DNA of 18,854 nucleotides from Hippea sp964442345 (GCA_964442345.1 CAYTZD010000030.1:1-18854); one strand, 5' to 3'; shown: positions 7,512-15,655, counted from the stretch's first letter. Made by a program: numbers and translations. Notes: a model not told the origin generated them from the sequence alone.

Positions 7512-8706
7512 AGCCAATGTTGTTTTGGGTGTAACTGCAAGTATAGCCATATATAAGGCTTTGGAAGTTTTAAGTCTTTTGAAAAAGAAAGGCTATGCTG
7601 TAAGGGTTGCAATGACAGAAGAAGCCCAAAAGATGATCTCACCCGTTGTTTTTGAAGCTTTGACGAATGCCAAAGTTTATACGGATGTGATGGAAGAGAT
7701 TGAAGATAAGGATACAAACATCACGCATGTTGCTTTGGCAAGGTGGGCTGATGTCTTTGTTGTTGTGCCTGCAACGGCCAATATTATTGCTAAGATGGCT
7801 TGTGGCTTTGCAGATGACCCTGTCAGCATAATTGCACTTACAACAAAGGCTTATAAAATTATAGCACCTGCGATGAATACGGATATGTATCTAAATCCAA
7901 CTGTTCAGAAAAACCTTAAAACCCTAAAAGAAAACGGTGCTATTGTGGTTGAGCCAATTGATGGTGATCTTGCATGCAATACAAAGGGTGTTGGGCATAT
8001 AGCTTTATGTGAAGATATAGTTGATGTCGTTGAATCGTCGCTCTATTTTAAGCATTTTGAAGGCAGAAAGGTGATTGTAACTGCAGGACCGACAGCAGAA
8101 CCGATAGACCCTGTAAGGTATATAACAAACAGATCAAGCGGTAAAATGGGTTTTGCTTTGGCTAAGATGGCAAAGTTTATGGGCGCAGATACGACACTTA
8201 TTGCAGGTCCTGTCTGTTTAAGAGAGCCCTACGGCGTAAAAAGGATTGATGTTGAAAAGGCAGTTGATATGCTTGATGCTTTAAAAAGGGAGATATCAAA
8301 AGCAGAAGGTGAGATAATCCTTATAATGGCTGCAGCTGTTGCCGATTTTAAGCCAAAAGAGTATAAAGAGAGCAAGATAAAGAAAAGTGGCGATGAATTT
8401 GTTTTATCGCTTGATGAGAACCCTGATATAACAGCTGAGATTAACAGATTTGCTAAAGAAAATGGTAAAAATTTAAGAATTGTGGGATTTGCTGCTGAAA
8501 CAGACGATTTGATTGAAAATGCAAAGAAGAAGATAGAGAGAAAAGGACTTGAATTCATAGTAGCAAACGATGTTTCAAGAAGCGATATAGCCTTTGGCAG
8601 CGATGATAATGAAGTTATTTTGATTTATGCAAATGGAAAAGAAGAGAAGCTAAAGAAGGCTTCAAAAGAAGAGATAGCTTTTGAGATTTTAAGGAGGCTG
8701 ATTTGA
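7504..8706 (+). CDS. coaBC: bifunctional phosphopantothenoylcysteine decarboxylase / phosphopantothenate--cysteine ligase
   Basis: Two consecutive coenzyme A steps on one 400-residue chain. The N-terminal CoaC part (about residues 1-180) is an FMN flavoprotein with the active-site histidine in NITHVALARWAD, then VVPATANIIAKMACGFADD and PAMNTDMY. The C-terminal CoaB part has VTAGPTAEPIDPVRYITNRSSGKMG, the AAAVADF segment, the KIKK lysine motif, NPDI and VGFAAET. The substrate-clamp region reads ACNTKGVGH; the active-site Cys is kept, but the familiar ACGxxGxGR consensus has changed at the Gly and Arg positions. The gene overlaps kdsB by 8 bases and hisD by 4. Everything else indicates an active enzyme. 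Confidence 0.93.
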   Translation: MAKANVVLGVTASIAIYKALEVLSLLKKKGYAVRVAMTEEAQKMISPVVFEALTNAKVYTDVMEEIEDKDTNITHVALARWADVFVVVPATANIIAKMACGFADDPVSIIALTTKAYKIIAPAMNTDMYLNPTVQKNLKTLKENGAIVVEPIDGDLACNTKGVGHIALCEDIVDVVESSLYFKHFEGRKVIVTAGPTAEPIDPVRYITNRSSGKMGFALAKMAKFMGADTTLIAGPVCLREPYGVKRIDVEKAVDMLDALKREISKAEGEIILIMAAAVADFKPKEYKESKIKKSGDEFVLSLDENPDITAEINRFAKENGKNLRIVGFAAETDDLIENAKKKIERKGLEFIVANDVSRSDIAFGSDDNEVILIYANGKEEKLKKASKEEIAFEILRRLI

Positions 8707-9983
8707 TTAAAGTAAGAAATAGAGACGATATAAATAGTATAGCCGATTTTTTAAAGAGTAGAAGATTTGATTTTTCAAGATTTGAAGATACTGTTAAGAG
8801 AATCATTGAAGATGTAAAGAACAATGGTGATGATGCTCTTTTTAAATATACGAAGCAGTTTGACGGATTTGATGCAAATAGGGACAATATCGCTGTAAAA
8901 CAAGAAGAGATAGAAGAAGCCAAGAATTTTATACCTGATAAGCATAAAGAGATAATCAGGTGTGCAGCAGAAAGGATTGAGAAGTTCCATAAGGCTTTTT
9001 TGCCTAAATCTTCGTTTATTGAAGAAGATGGCGCTATTTTAGGTAATAGGATTACACCTGTGAACTCTGCTGGTTTGTATATCCCAGGTGGTAAAGCTGC
9101 TTATCCATCAACGGCGTTAATGACTATTATACCTGCCGTTGTTGCAGGTGTTGAGAATATTCAGATTGCAACACCATCGAAGGGTGGCAAAGCCAATCCG
9201 TATGTGCTTTATGTTGCTGACCTTTATGGTGTAGAGAAGATTTATAAAGTGGGTGGTGCTCAAGCTATAGCTGCTTTTGCCTATTCAACCCAAACCATAG
9301 AGAAGGTTGATGTTATTGCAGGCCCGGGCAATATCTATGTTGCTTTGGCCAAAAAGCTTGTGTTTGGTGATGTTGGTATAGATTCTGTAGCAGGTCCATC
9401 GGAAGTGATGGTTGTTGCCGATAAAGATGCAAATGTTGAATATGTAGCAAGGGATCTGTTATCTCAAGCCGAACATGACGAGATGGCTGGTTGTTTCTTT
9501 GTTGGATTGGATGAGAAGCTAACAGTTGAAGTTGAAAAGAGGTTTTTTGAGCTTTCAAGAGATAACCCACGAGCAGATATAACAAAGCAGTCGGCAAAGA
9601 ATGCATTTTTTGCTTTTGTTGAAGATGTTGAACTTGCAGCAGAACTTGTCGATCTTGTTGCGCCTGAGCATCTTGAGATTCAACTCAAAGAACCTTATCT
9701 GTTTATAAATCGCATAAGGAATGCAGGTGCAATATTTGTGGGTGAATTTACGCCCGAGCCTATCGGCGATTATGTTGCAGGGCCTAACCATACACTTCCC
9801 ACATCGCAGACGGCACGATTCTTCTCACCTTTATCTTGCGAGACATTTATGAAAAAAAGCAGCCTGTTGCACTTTAGCAAGAAGGGTTTTATGAAGGTTG
9901 CACAGTGTGCTTCTGAATTTGCAAACTTAGAAGGCTTGTTTGCGCATAAGGGTTCAGTAGATGTCAGATATAAGGATAGTTAA
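8703..9983 (+). CDS. hisD: histidinol dehydrogenase
   Basis: NAD-dependent, zinc-dependent enzyme of the last two steps of histidine synthesis (histidinol to histidine). The 426-residue product has the family motifs PGGKAAYPSTALM, GPGNIYVALAKK, AGPSEVMVVAD, SQAEHDEMAG (zinc ligands Gln and His), LVAPEHLEI, GDYVAGPNHTLPT (zinc ligand Asp) and the late HKGSVDVR (zinc ligand His). Length is normal and catalytic residues look complete. It starts with TTG, overlapping the coaBC stop (TTGA), and its 3' end overlaps the acetyltransferase gene by 23 bases. No other his genes are in the window, so this is an isolated his locus within a mixed operon. Confidence 0.95.
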   Translation: MIKVRNRDDINSIADFLKSRRFDFSRFEDTVKRIIEDVKNNGDDALFKYTKQFDGFDANRDNIAVKQEEIEEAKNFIPDKHKEIIRCAAERIEKFHKAFLPKSSFIEEDGAILGNRITPVNSAGLYIPGGKAAYPSTALMTIIPAVVAGVENIQIATPSKGGKANPYVLYVADLYGVEKIYKVGGAQAIAAFAYSTQTIEKVDVIAGPGNIYVALAKKLVFGDVGIDSVAGPSEVMVVADKDANVEYVARDLLSQAEHDEMAGCFFVGLDEKLTVEVEKRFFELSRDNPRADITKQSAKNAFFAFVEDVELAAELVDLVAPEHLEIQLKEPYLFINRIRNAGAIFVGEFTPEPIGDYVAGPNHTLPTSQTARFFSPLSCETFMKKSSLLHFSKKGFMKVAQCASEFANLEGLFAHKGSVDVRYKDS

Positions 9984-10428
9984 ACCCACACTAAACGATG
10001 TGGACGATATATACAAACTTGTCTTTTATTTTGCCAAAAAGGGTGATATACTCCCGCGAAGTAAAGATAATATAGCAGAAAGAATTAGAGAGTTTCAGTG
10101 TGCTAAGGACGGTGAAAATATTATAGGTGTAAGCAGTTTAAGGATTTTTTATCCGTATCTTGCAGAGATACGCAGTATTGCCATATATGAGAATTATCAA
10201 AGTATGGGTATAGGTAAAATGCTTGTTAGTGCCTGCATAGAAGAAGCTAAATACTTGAATGTTAAGGATATATTCGCTTTGACTTTTAAGAAGGAGTTCT
10301 TTTTAAGGTTGGGTTTTAGGTTGATAGATAAAAAAGAGTTGCCATCAAATAAGATCTGGGAAGATTGCATACACTGCCAGCTGTTTCCTAACTGCAAAGA
10401 AGAAGCTGTAATATATTCTATTTCTTAA
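9961..10428 (+). CDS. argA: GNAT acetyltransferase, short ArgA-type (N-acetylglutamate synthase-like)
   Basis: Probable first enzyme of arginine synthesis (acetyl-CoA + glutamate to N-acetylglutamate), of the short single-domain type lacking the amino-acid-kinase domain. The 155-residue product has the GNAT core: an AEIRSIAIYENYQSMGIGKML acetyl-CoA loop (Q/RxxGxG, about residues 74-82) and FFLRLGFR. The C-terminal pattern LPSNKIWEDCIHCQLFPNC matches the 'LP.K.W.DC..C..FP.C' tail characteristic of these proteins and may bind a metal. The ATG lies inside the end of hisD in another frame (23-base overlap) with only a weak ribosome site. Other GNAT substrates are possible, but the tail motif makes the ArgA type most likely. 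Confidence 0.75.
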   Translation: MSDIRIVKPTLNDVDDIYKLVFYFAKKGDILPRSKDNIAERIREFQCAKDGENIIGVSSLRIFYPYLAEIRSIAIYENYQSMGIGKMLVSACIEEAKYLNVKDIFALTFKKEFFLRLGFRLIDKKELPSNKIWEDCIHCQLFPNCKEEAVIYSIS

Positions 10429-10470
10429 TCTGTTTTTAATATATCTGCTTTTCTTATAGATGTGTGATAA

Positions 10471-10499
10471 TTGACAAGAATGCCACAATTTTATATTAT
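10471..10499 (+). promoter_or_regulatory. sigma-70-type promoter for the glutamate synthase operon
   Basis: Perfect -35 TTGACA (10471-10476), 17-base spacer, then -10 TATTAT (10494-10499), predicting a start near 10506 and a leader of roughly 27 bases before the GTG at 10533. It sits in the only substantial gap (10429-10532) of the first 15.6 kb, which otherwise is AT-rich and shows no clear terminator hairpin for the upstream operon. Confidence 0.75.
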
Positions 10500-10517
10500 T
10501 TGCTTCCAAAGTTTTTT

Positions 10518-10524
10518 AAGGAGG
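10518..10524 (+). promoter_or_regulatory. ribosome binding site that fixes the start of the synthase gene
   Basis: AAGGAGG, an almost perfect Shine-Dalgarno, ends 8 bases before GTG 10533. It rules out the upstream in-frame start at 10464, which lies within and before the promoter, and is too far (17 bases) from the ATG at 10542. Confidence 0.75.
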
Positions 10525-10532
10525 CAGAGAAA

Positions 10533-12047
10533 GTGGAATGGATGAAAAACTTAAAGGAGTATGTCCCACCTTCTTTCGTGGTAGAAAGGGATGACTATAG
10601 ATGCATTAGGTGCAAGGCTTGTGTTGAGCAGTGTTCGTTTGGAGCAACATTTTACGATGAAGACGAAGATAAGGTTTGGAACTGGAATGCCAAGTGTGTG
10701 GGTTGTAATAGGTGTGCTGCAATATGTCCCACAGAAGCCATAACAGTTAAAAGGGCTGATCCTACATACAGGTATAATCACAACTGGAATACCCATATAG
10801 ATGGTCTGAAAAAAAGGGCTATTTTTGGTGGAACGCCAGTTGTATCAATGGGAAATGATAAACCGTATCCTATCTATTGGGATCATATGCTTCTTAATGC
10901 TTCTCAGGTTACAAATCCTTCTATTGACCCTTTAAGGGAACCGATGGAATTAAAGACATTCTTGGGAAGAAAACCTGCTAAGGTTGAAGTTAGCGACAGC
11001 GGGTTAAAAACTCGGCTTGCTCCACAGCTTGAGCTTGAAATACCTATTATGTTTGCTGCTATGAGTTATGGAGCGCTAAGTTATAATGTTATCGAATCAT
11101 TAGGAAGGGCAGCCCAATACATGGGCACATATTACAACTCAGGCGAAGGTGGATTAAATAAAGACCATTATAAGTTTAAGGGAAACATAATCGTTCAGGT
11201 TGCTTCTGGTAGATTTGGTGTTCATAAGGATTATTTGGATGTCGGAAGCGCTATAGAGATTAAGATAGGTCAGGGTGCAAAGCCCGGTATTGGTGGCCAT
11301 CTACCTGGCGAGAAGGTTTCTGAGACGATTTCTGAGACAAGAATGATGCCTAAGGGTTCGGATGCTTTATCACCTGCTCCACATCACGATGTCTATTCAA
11401 TTGAAGATTTAAGGCAGCTTATATACGCTTTAAAGGAGGCAACAGAATACAAAAAACCAGTTGCTGTGAAGATTGCGGCTGTTCATAATGTTGCAGCTAT
11501 TGCAAGCGGCGTAGCAAGGGCAGGCGCAGATATAGTTGTTATTGATGGATTCAAGGGTGGAACAGGTGCATCGCCACAGGTTATTAGAGATAACATTGGT
11601 TTGCCACTTGAAGTTGCTTTAGCTGTTGTTGATGAGAGATTGCGATCAGAAGGTATCAGACAGGATGTCTCGATTGTTGCAAGTGGCGGTATAAGAAACT
11701 CAATGGATGTGGTAAAAGCTATAGCGCTTGGTGCGGATGCCGTTTATATAGGAACAGCAGCACTAATTGCTATAGGATGCACAATGTGTCAGCAGTGTCA
11801 TACAGGCAAGTGTGCATGGGGAATTTCAACCCAAGATCCACATCTCTCAAAAAGGGTTAATCCAGACATTGCAAGTAAAAGGCTTATAAATTTGCTTGAA
11901 GTGTGGGCGCTTGAGATAAAAGAGACGATGGGTGCTATGGGTATAAATTCCATAGAGTCTTTAAGAGGCAATAGACTCAATCTTCGTGGTGTTGGTCTTA
12001 ATGAGAAAGAGTTAGAAATACTTGGCATCTTGCCAGCCGGAGAGTAA
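10533..12047 (+). CDS. gltB: glutamate synthase central/FMN domain with fused N-terminal ferredoxin (archaeal-type GltB2)
   Basis: Catalytic synthase part of a dissected glutamate synthase: it reduces the imine formed from 2-oxoglutarate and ammonia. From the GTG at 10533 the product is 504 residues. The N-terminal region has two [4Fe-4S] motifs, CIRCKACVEQC and CVGCNRCAAICP. The rest is the FMN-binding (beta/alpha)8 synthase domain, with FAAMSYGALS, NSGEGG, QGAKPGIGGHLPG, DGFKGGTGASP, ASGGIRNSMDVVKAIALGADAVYIGTA and the [3Fe-4S] cysteine motif CTMCQQCHTGKC. It lacks the glutaminase and GXGXG domains of full-length GltB; these are encoded by separate genes at 13782 and 14902. It heads the operon behind its own promoter. 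Electrons probably reach FMN through the ferredoxin clusters. Confidence 0.92.
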   Translation: MEWMKNLKEYVPPSFVVERDDYRCIRCKACVEQCSFGATFYDEDEDKVWNWNAKCVGCNRCAAICPTEAITVKRADPTYRYNHNWNTHIDGLKKRAIFGGTPVVSMGNDKPYPIYWDHMLLNASQVTNPSIDPLREPMELKTFLGRKPAKVEVSDSGLKTRLAPQLELEIPIMFAAMSYGALSYNVIESLGRAAQYMGTYYNSGEGGLNKDHYKFKGNIIVQVASGRFGVHKDYLDVGSAIEIKIGQGAKPGIGGHLPGEKVSETISETRMMPKGSDALSPAPHHDVYSIEDLRQLIYALKEATEYKKPVAVKIAAVHNVAAIASGVARAGADIVVIDGFKGGTGASPQVIRDNIGLPLEVALAVVDERLRSEGIRQDVSIVASGGIRNSMDVVKAIALGADAVYIGTAALIAIGCTMCQQCHTGKCAWGISTQDPHLSKRVNPDIASKRLINLLEVWALEIKETMGAMGINSIESLRGNRLNLRGVGLNEKELEILGILPAGE

Positions 12048-12060
12048 GGAGAAGGTATCG

Positions 12061-12501
12061 ATGAAAGTGGTAAAAATAAAGGAAGATAATTGTGTTTACT
12101 GTCATTTATGTGAAGTTGCCTGCATCGTTGAACATTCCCAATCCAAGGACATAATAAAGGCATTCAAAAGGGAAGAGCGCCCAATAGCGCGATGCAGTGT
12201 AGAGTTTAATTATCCTGTTTCTTTGAGTGTAATGTGCCGACATTGTGATGATGCACCATGTATGGAAGCCTGCCAGAATGGTTCTATGCATAGGGATGAG
12301 CGTGGCTATGTTGTTGTTAATCCAGATACATGTGTTGGGTGTTGGATGTGTATAATGGCATGTCCTTACGGCGTTATAAAAAGGGATACGCGCAGAGAGA
12401 TATGGGGTCTATCAACAAAGTGCGACTTATGTCCTGATAGAGAGATTCCAGCCTGCGTTGAAGCATGCCCAAATGAAGCTTTAACTTTTGAAGAACTGTA
12501 A
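12061..12501 (+). CDS. four-cluster [4Fe-4S] ferredoxin-type electron transfer protein (HycB/CooF-like)
   Basis: A 146-residue soluble Fe-S protein with four cysteine quartets: CVYCHLCEVAC (from residue 11), CRHCDDAPCMEAC, CVGCWMCIMACPYG and CDLC-x7-C-x3-CP. This is the layout of the HycB/CooF/DmsB family of electron-wire subunits. No signal peptide is seen, so it works in the cytoplasm. I choose the ATG at 12061, preceded by AAGGAG (about 12047-12052); an upstream in-frame start inside the previous gene is unlikely. Lying between the synthase domain and the flavoprotein genes, it most likely carries electrons between the FAD oxidoreductase and the synthase, although a role with another donor such as a hydrogenase or free ferredoxin cannot be excluded. 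Confidence 0.85.
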   Translation: MKVVKIKEDNCVYCHLCEVACIVEHSQSKDIIKAFKREERPIARCSVEFNYPVSLSVMCRHCDDAPCMEACQNGSMHRDERGYVVVNPDTCVGCWMCIMACPYGVIKRDTRREIWGLSTKCDLCPDREIPACVEACPNEALTFEEL

Positions 12502-12511
12502 GGGGAAGGAT

Positions 12512-13771
12512 ATGAGAGTCGTAATAGTAGGAAACTCTGTGGCAGCCATAAATGCTATAGAAGCTATAAGGGAGAAAGACAAAATCTCAAAGATTACAGT
12601 TATATCGGATGAGAGCTATAGAGCCTATTCTCACCCTTTGTTGCCTAATCTTGTAATAGGTGAAGTAAGCAGATCCGAAGAGAGATTCTATTACAGAAGA
12701 AATGATTTTTACGAAAAGAATAAGGTTGATACTCTGCTTGGTAAAAGGGTTGTGAAGATTTTACAAAAGCAGAAGCAGGTGATTTTAGAAAATGATGAGA
12801 AGATAGAATACGACAAGCTGCTTATAGCCTGTGGCGGAAAGCCTATAAAACCACCAATGGAAGGGCTTGAGCTTGAAGGTGTCCATACGCTTACGAATAT
12901 TAAATCTGCTGATAAATTGAGAAAGGATTTAAAAAATATAAAGCATTGTGTCGTTATTGGTGGTGGACTAATAGGAAGCAAGACAGCTGAGAAACTTGCC
13001 AAAAAGGGTATAAAGGTTACGCTTGTTGAGTTGATGAGAAGGGTGCTGTATCCTGTTTTGGATGACACTGCTGCTGATTATATACATAAAGAACTTAAAT
13101 CCTTGGGTGTTGAACTTATCCTTAATGATTCTGTAAGTGCTATCCTGGGTGATAAAAGGGTTAAGGAAGTAGAGCTAAAAAGCGGCAAGAAGATTGAGGC
13201 AGACGGCGTTGTTGTTGCAGTTGGTGTTGCACCGAATATGGATATGGCAAAAGAAGCTGGATTGGAAGTTAATAAGGGTGTCGTTGTAAACGATTTTATG
13301 CAGACATCGGACGAGAATATATTTGCTGCAGGTGATGTTGCAGAAGCATACGATATGGTGTTAGGAATAAAAAGGCCTATTCCTATTTTGCCTTTGGCTG
13401 CAAGACAAGGCAGAATTGCAGGCTTAAATATTCTTGGCGGCGATGTGAAGTATAAAGGTGGATTTGCTACGAATTCAATCACCATAGGGAAGGTTAGTTT
13501 CATATCTATGGGTATTGTTGATTCTGATGAGCTTGAAATCTTGAAGATTAAAAAAGATGGAGAGTATAGAAAGTTTCTAATAGATGAAGAGAACAGGCTA
13601 AAAGGTATGATTCTTGTTGGGAATATTGAGAAGGCAGGAATGTTCAACTGGATGATACAGAATAAACTGGATGTGTCTTGGATGAAGGATACATTCCTAA
13701 ATAGTGATTTTGGATGGAAGTATTTTAATAAAGCCTTTAGGGTCTTAAGGCTGGATAGAAAAATAAAATAG
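12512..13771 (+). CDS. FAD/NAD(P)-dependent oxidoreductase, likely electron-input subunit of glutamate synthase
   Basis: Flavoprotein of 419 residues of the pyridine nucleotide-disulfide oxidoreductase family, NirB/rubredoxin-reductase-like group. The N-terminal FAD site reads VVIVGNSVAAINAIEAI, where GNSVAA replaces the usual GxGxxG, as in this subgroup. The NAD(P) site is CVVIGGGLIGSKTAEKLAKKG (near residue 150), and the second FAD motif is ENIFAAGDVAEAYD (near 270). No redox-active CxxC or CxxxxC disulfide is visible, so it probably passes electrons to Fe-S partners rather than to thiols. The ATG at 12512 follows AAGGGGAAGG; an in-frame start 24 bases upstream is less likely. In the operon it would oxidise NAD(P)H for the synthase in place of the classical GltD subunit; which cofactor it uses is not decidable by eye. 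Confidence 0.82.
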   Translation: MRVVIVGNSVAAINAIEAIREKDKISKITVISDESYRAYSHPLLPNLVIGEVSRSEERFYYRRNDFYEKNKVDTLLGKRVVKILQKQKQVILENDEKIEYDKLLIACGGKPIKPPMEGLELEGVHTLTNIKSADKLRKDLKNIKHCVVIGGGLIGSKTAEKLAKKGIKVTLVELMRRVLYPVLDDTAADYIHKELKSLGVELILNDSVSAILGDKRVKEVELKSGKKIEADGVVVAVGVAPNMDMAKEAGLEVNKGVVVNDFMQTSDENIFAAGDVAEAYDMVLGIKRPIPILPLAARQGRIAGLNILGGDVKYKGGFATNSITIGKVSFISMGIVDSDELEILKIKKDGEYRKFLIDEENRLKGMILVGNIEKAGMFNWMIQNKLDVSWMKDTFLNSDFGWKYFNKAFRVLRLDRKIK

Positions 13772-13781
13772 GGTGGTTAAA

Positions 13782-14909
13782 ATGGAGCTTGTTAAGGATA
13801 TATCGGGTTGTGGTATAGCTGGGTTTATAAATACTGACGGTGAGCGCATCTCGGGAACCGACATAGTTGATGCTATTACTTTGATGAAAGATAGGGGCAA
13901 CGGACTGGGTGCAGGTTATGCAGCATACGGCATCTATCCTGATTTTAAGGATTTCTACGCTTTGCATATTATGTATGACGATGAGTATGCAAGAAAGAAG
14001 ACAGAAGAGTATCTTGAAAGAAAGGTGCATATAGAACAGCATGGTGGTCTTCCCACAAGACCAATAAAGAAGAAAAGACCAATATTCTTTGTCTATTTCG
14101 TCCAGCCAAGAGAGCAAAGCACAAAAGGTGAATCCGAAGAATTTAGGCTTGAAGAAGCCGATGAGTTTATCTTTAAGCTTGTTATGTTTATAAATGAAAG
14201 GATAGATGGCGCATTTGTCGTATCAAGCGGTAAAAATATGGGTGTATTTAAAGGTGTTGGTTTCCCAGATGAGATAGCAAACTTCTTTAAGGTTGATGAG
14301 TATAAAGCGTTCTGCTGGACTGCGCATAATAGGTTTCCGACAAATACGCCAGGTTGGTGGGGCGGTGCACATCCATTCTCGTTGCTTGGATGGAGTGTTG
14401 TGCATAACGGTGAGATATCATCCTATGGTGCAAACAAGCGATACCTTGAGATGTTTGGTTATAAGTGTACCCAAAAGACAGATACAGAAGTTGTTGCCTA
14501 CCTTTTGGATTTGTTGATAAGGAAACATGGCCACTCTTTAAATACTGTTGCCAAGATATTTGCTCCACCGTTGTGGAGTGAGATAGAGATAATGGATGAT
14601 AAGGATAAAGAGCTTTATACAGCCTTAAGAATGGTTTATGGTGGTGCAATGCTTAACGGGCCGTTTTCAATAATTGTGGGTTTTAAAGGCGGTATGTTTG
14701 GCTTGAATGATAGGATAAAGTTAAGACCACTTGTTGTTGCAAAGAAGGGTGCCAATGTCTATATGGCAAGCGAAGAATCAGCAATAAGATTTATAGCAGA
14801 CGATTTAGACGAGATATATATGCCAAAAGCTGGTGAGCCAGTAATAGCCATGCTAAGCGATGAGGCTTTTCAGAAGGTTTATGGCACAAAGGAGAGAAGT
14901 TATGTATGA
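13782..14909 (+). CDS. glutamate synthase glutaminase domain (class II amidotransferase, GltB1-type)
   Basis: Stand-alone N-terminal-nucleophile glutaminase that releases ammonia from glutamine for the synthase subunit. The 375-residue product shows the class II signature: CGIAGFI with the probable catalytic Cys at residue 10, AHNRFPTNTPGWWGGAHPF, the HNGEISSYGANKR loop and KTDTEVVAYLLD. Because the nucleophile must be N-terminal, the first nine residues (MELVKDISG) are probably a propeptide that is removed, as in full-length GltB. The ATG at 13782 has AGGGTGG five bases upstream; GTG 13773 is an alternative. It overlaps the GXGXG-domain gene by 8 bases. In classical GltB this domain is fused to the synthase; here it is separate. 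Confidence 0.9.
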   Translation: MELVKDISGCGIAGFINTDGERISGTDIVDAITLMKDRGNGLGAGYAAYGIYPDFKDFYALHIMYDDEYARKKTEEYLERKVHIEQHGGLPTRPIKKKRPIFFVYFVQPREQSTKGESEEFRLEEADEFIFKLVMFINERIDGAFVVSSGKNMGVFKGVGFPDEIANFFKVDEYKAFCWTAHNRFPTNTPGWWGGAHPFSLLGWSVVHNGEISSYGANKRYLEMFGYKCTQKTDTEVVAYLLDLLIRKHGHSLNTVAKIFAPPLWSEIEIMDDKDKELYTALRMVYGGAMLNGPFSIIVGFKGGMFGLNDRIKLRPLVVAKKGANVYMASEESAIRFIADDLDEIYMPKAGEPVIAMLSDEAFQKVYGTKERSYV

Positions 14910-15648
14910 GATAGATGCAAAAGGTGTTTATTATAGAGATTTGAATGAAGAGATAAGAAAAGCAATAAGAGACCACAAGAAGAACATCGTGTTGCATAAT
15001 GTTTGCGGCCAGTATTACATAGGTTGTGGTTTAAACGATAAGGATGTGAAAATAACGATAAACGGTGTACCAGGCAACGACTTGGGTGCCTTTATGAATG
15101 GGCCCACGATTATTGTTAACGATGATGCTCAAGACGGTGTTGGCAATACGATGAATGGTGGCAAAATAGTGATTTATGGTAACGCTGGCGATGTTGTGGC
15201 ATACAGTATGCGTGGCGGCAAAATATTTATAGAAAAAGATGTTGGATATAGAGCCTGTATTCACATGAAAGCATACAAGGAGATGAATCCAACGGTTGTT
15301 ATAGGTGGATGCTCTGGTGCGTTTATGGGCGAATATATGGCAGGTGGAACACTGATTCTTCTTGGTTTGACAAAGAAGGAAGATAAACCAATAACAGGTG
15401 TTTATCTTGCAACGGGTATGCATGGCGGCAAAATATTCATAAGAGGCAAAGTGCCTGAGCATCTTTTGTGGAAGGAAGCCATAATGGTTGAGCCCACAAA
15501 GGAAGAGTTTGAGAAAATCGAAAAAGAAGTTAAAGAATTTTGCAATCTTTTCAAAATTGATTATAATAAAGTTATGGAAGAAGAGTTTGTAAAGGTTGTC
15601 CCAAAATCGACAAGACCTTATGGACACCTTTACATTCCAGGCCCATAA
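14902..15648 (+). CDS. glutamate synthase GXGXG domain protein (GltB3-type)
   Basis: Stand-alone version of the C-terminal right-handed beta-helix domain of the glutamate synthase large subunit. The 248-residue product carries repeated G-rich turns (GNDLGAFMNGPTI, DGVGNTMNGGKIVIYGNAGD, YSMRGGKIFIEKDVGYR, GEYMAGGTLILLG, GMHGGKIFIRG) spaced about 20 residues apart, which define the GXGXG fold. It has no catalytic role of its own; in the large enzyme it braces the glutaminase and synthase domains. A helical tail (about residues 193-225) follows the repeats. ATG 14902 is preceded by AAAGGAGAG and overlaps the glutaminase gene by 8 bases; the upstream in-frame start at 14860 lies within that gene and adds a non-family leader. 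The last 28 bases appear to carry a promoter for the downstream RNA. Confidence 0.9.
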   Translation: MYEIDAKGVYYRDLNEEIRKAIRDHKKNIVLHNVCGQYYIGCGLNDKDVKITINGVPGNDLGAFMNGPTIIVNDDAQDGVGNTMNGGKIVIYGNAGDVVAYSMRGGKIFIEKDVGYRACIHMKAYKEMNPTVVIGGCSGAFMGEYMAGGTLILLGLTKKEDKPITGVYLATGMHGGKIFIRGKVPEHLLWKEAIMVEPTKEEFEKIEKEVKEFCNLFKIDYNKVMEEEFVKVVPKSTRPYGHLYIPGP

Positions 15649-15649
15649 A
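15621..15649 (+). promoter_or_regulatory. putative promoter for the 6S RNA candidate, inside the end of the GXGXG gene
   Basis: TGGACA (15621-15626; 5 of 6 to TTGACA), a 17-base spacer and CATAAA (15644-15649; 4 of 6 to TATAAT). It predicts transcription from about 15656, five bases before the closing helix of the RNA. The match is moderate, but the placement relative to the RNA structure is what a dedicated promoter would need. Confidence 0.45.
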
Positions 15650-15655
15650 AAGGGC

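Noticed and set aside
10429..10470. Rho-independent terminator after the acetyltransferase gene
   Set aside because: T-rich stretches are present but I found no preceding GC-rich stem.
13078..13647. 189-codon open frame on the - strand opposite the FAD oxidoreductase
   Set aside because: Low-complexity Ser/Pro/Ile/Phe composition typical of the antisense of an AT-rich gene, with no family resemblance.
15562..15567. Perfect TATAAT inside the GXGXG gene as the 6S RNA promoter
   Set aside because: The -35 partner is poor (TTTGCA) and the start would lie about 80 bases before the RNA structure; the site at 15621-15649 fits the RNA start better.
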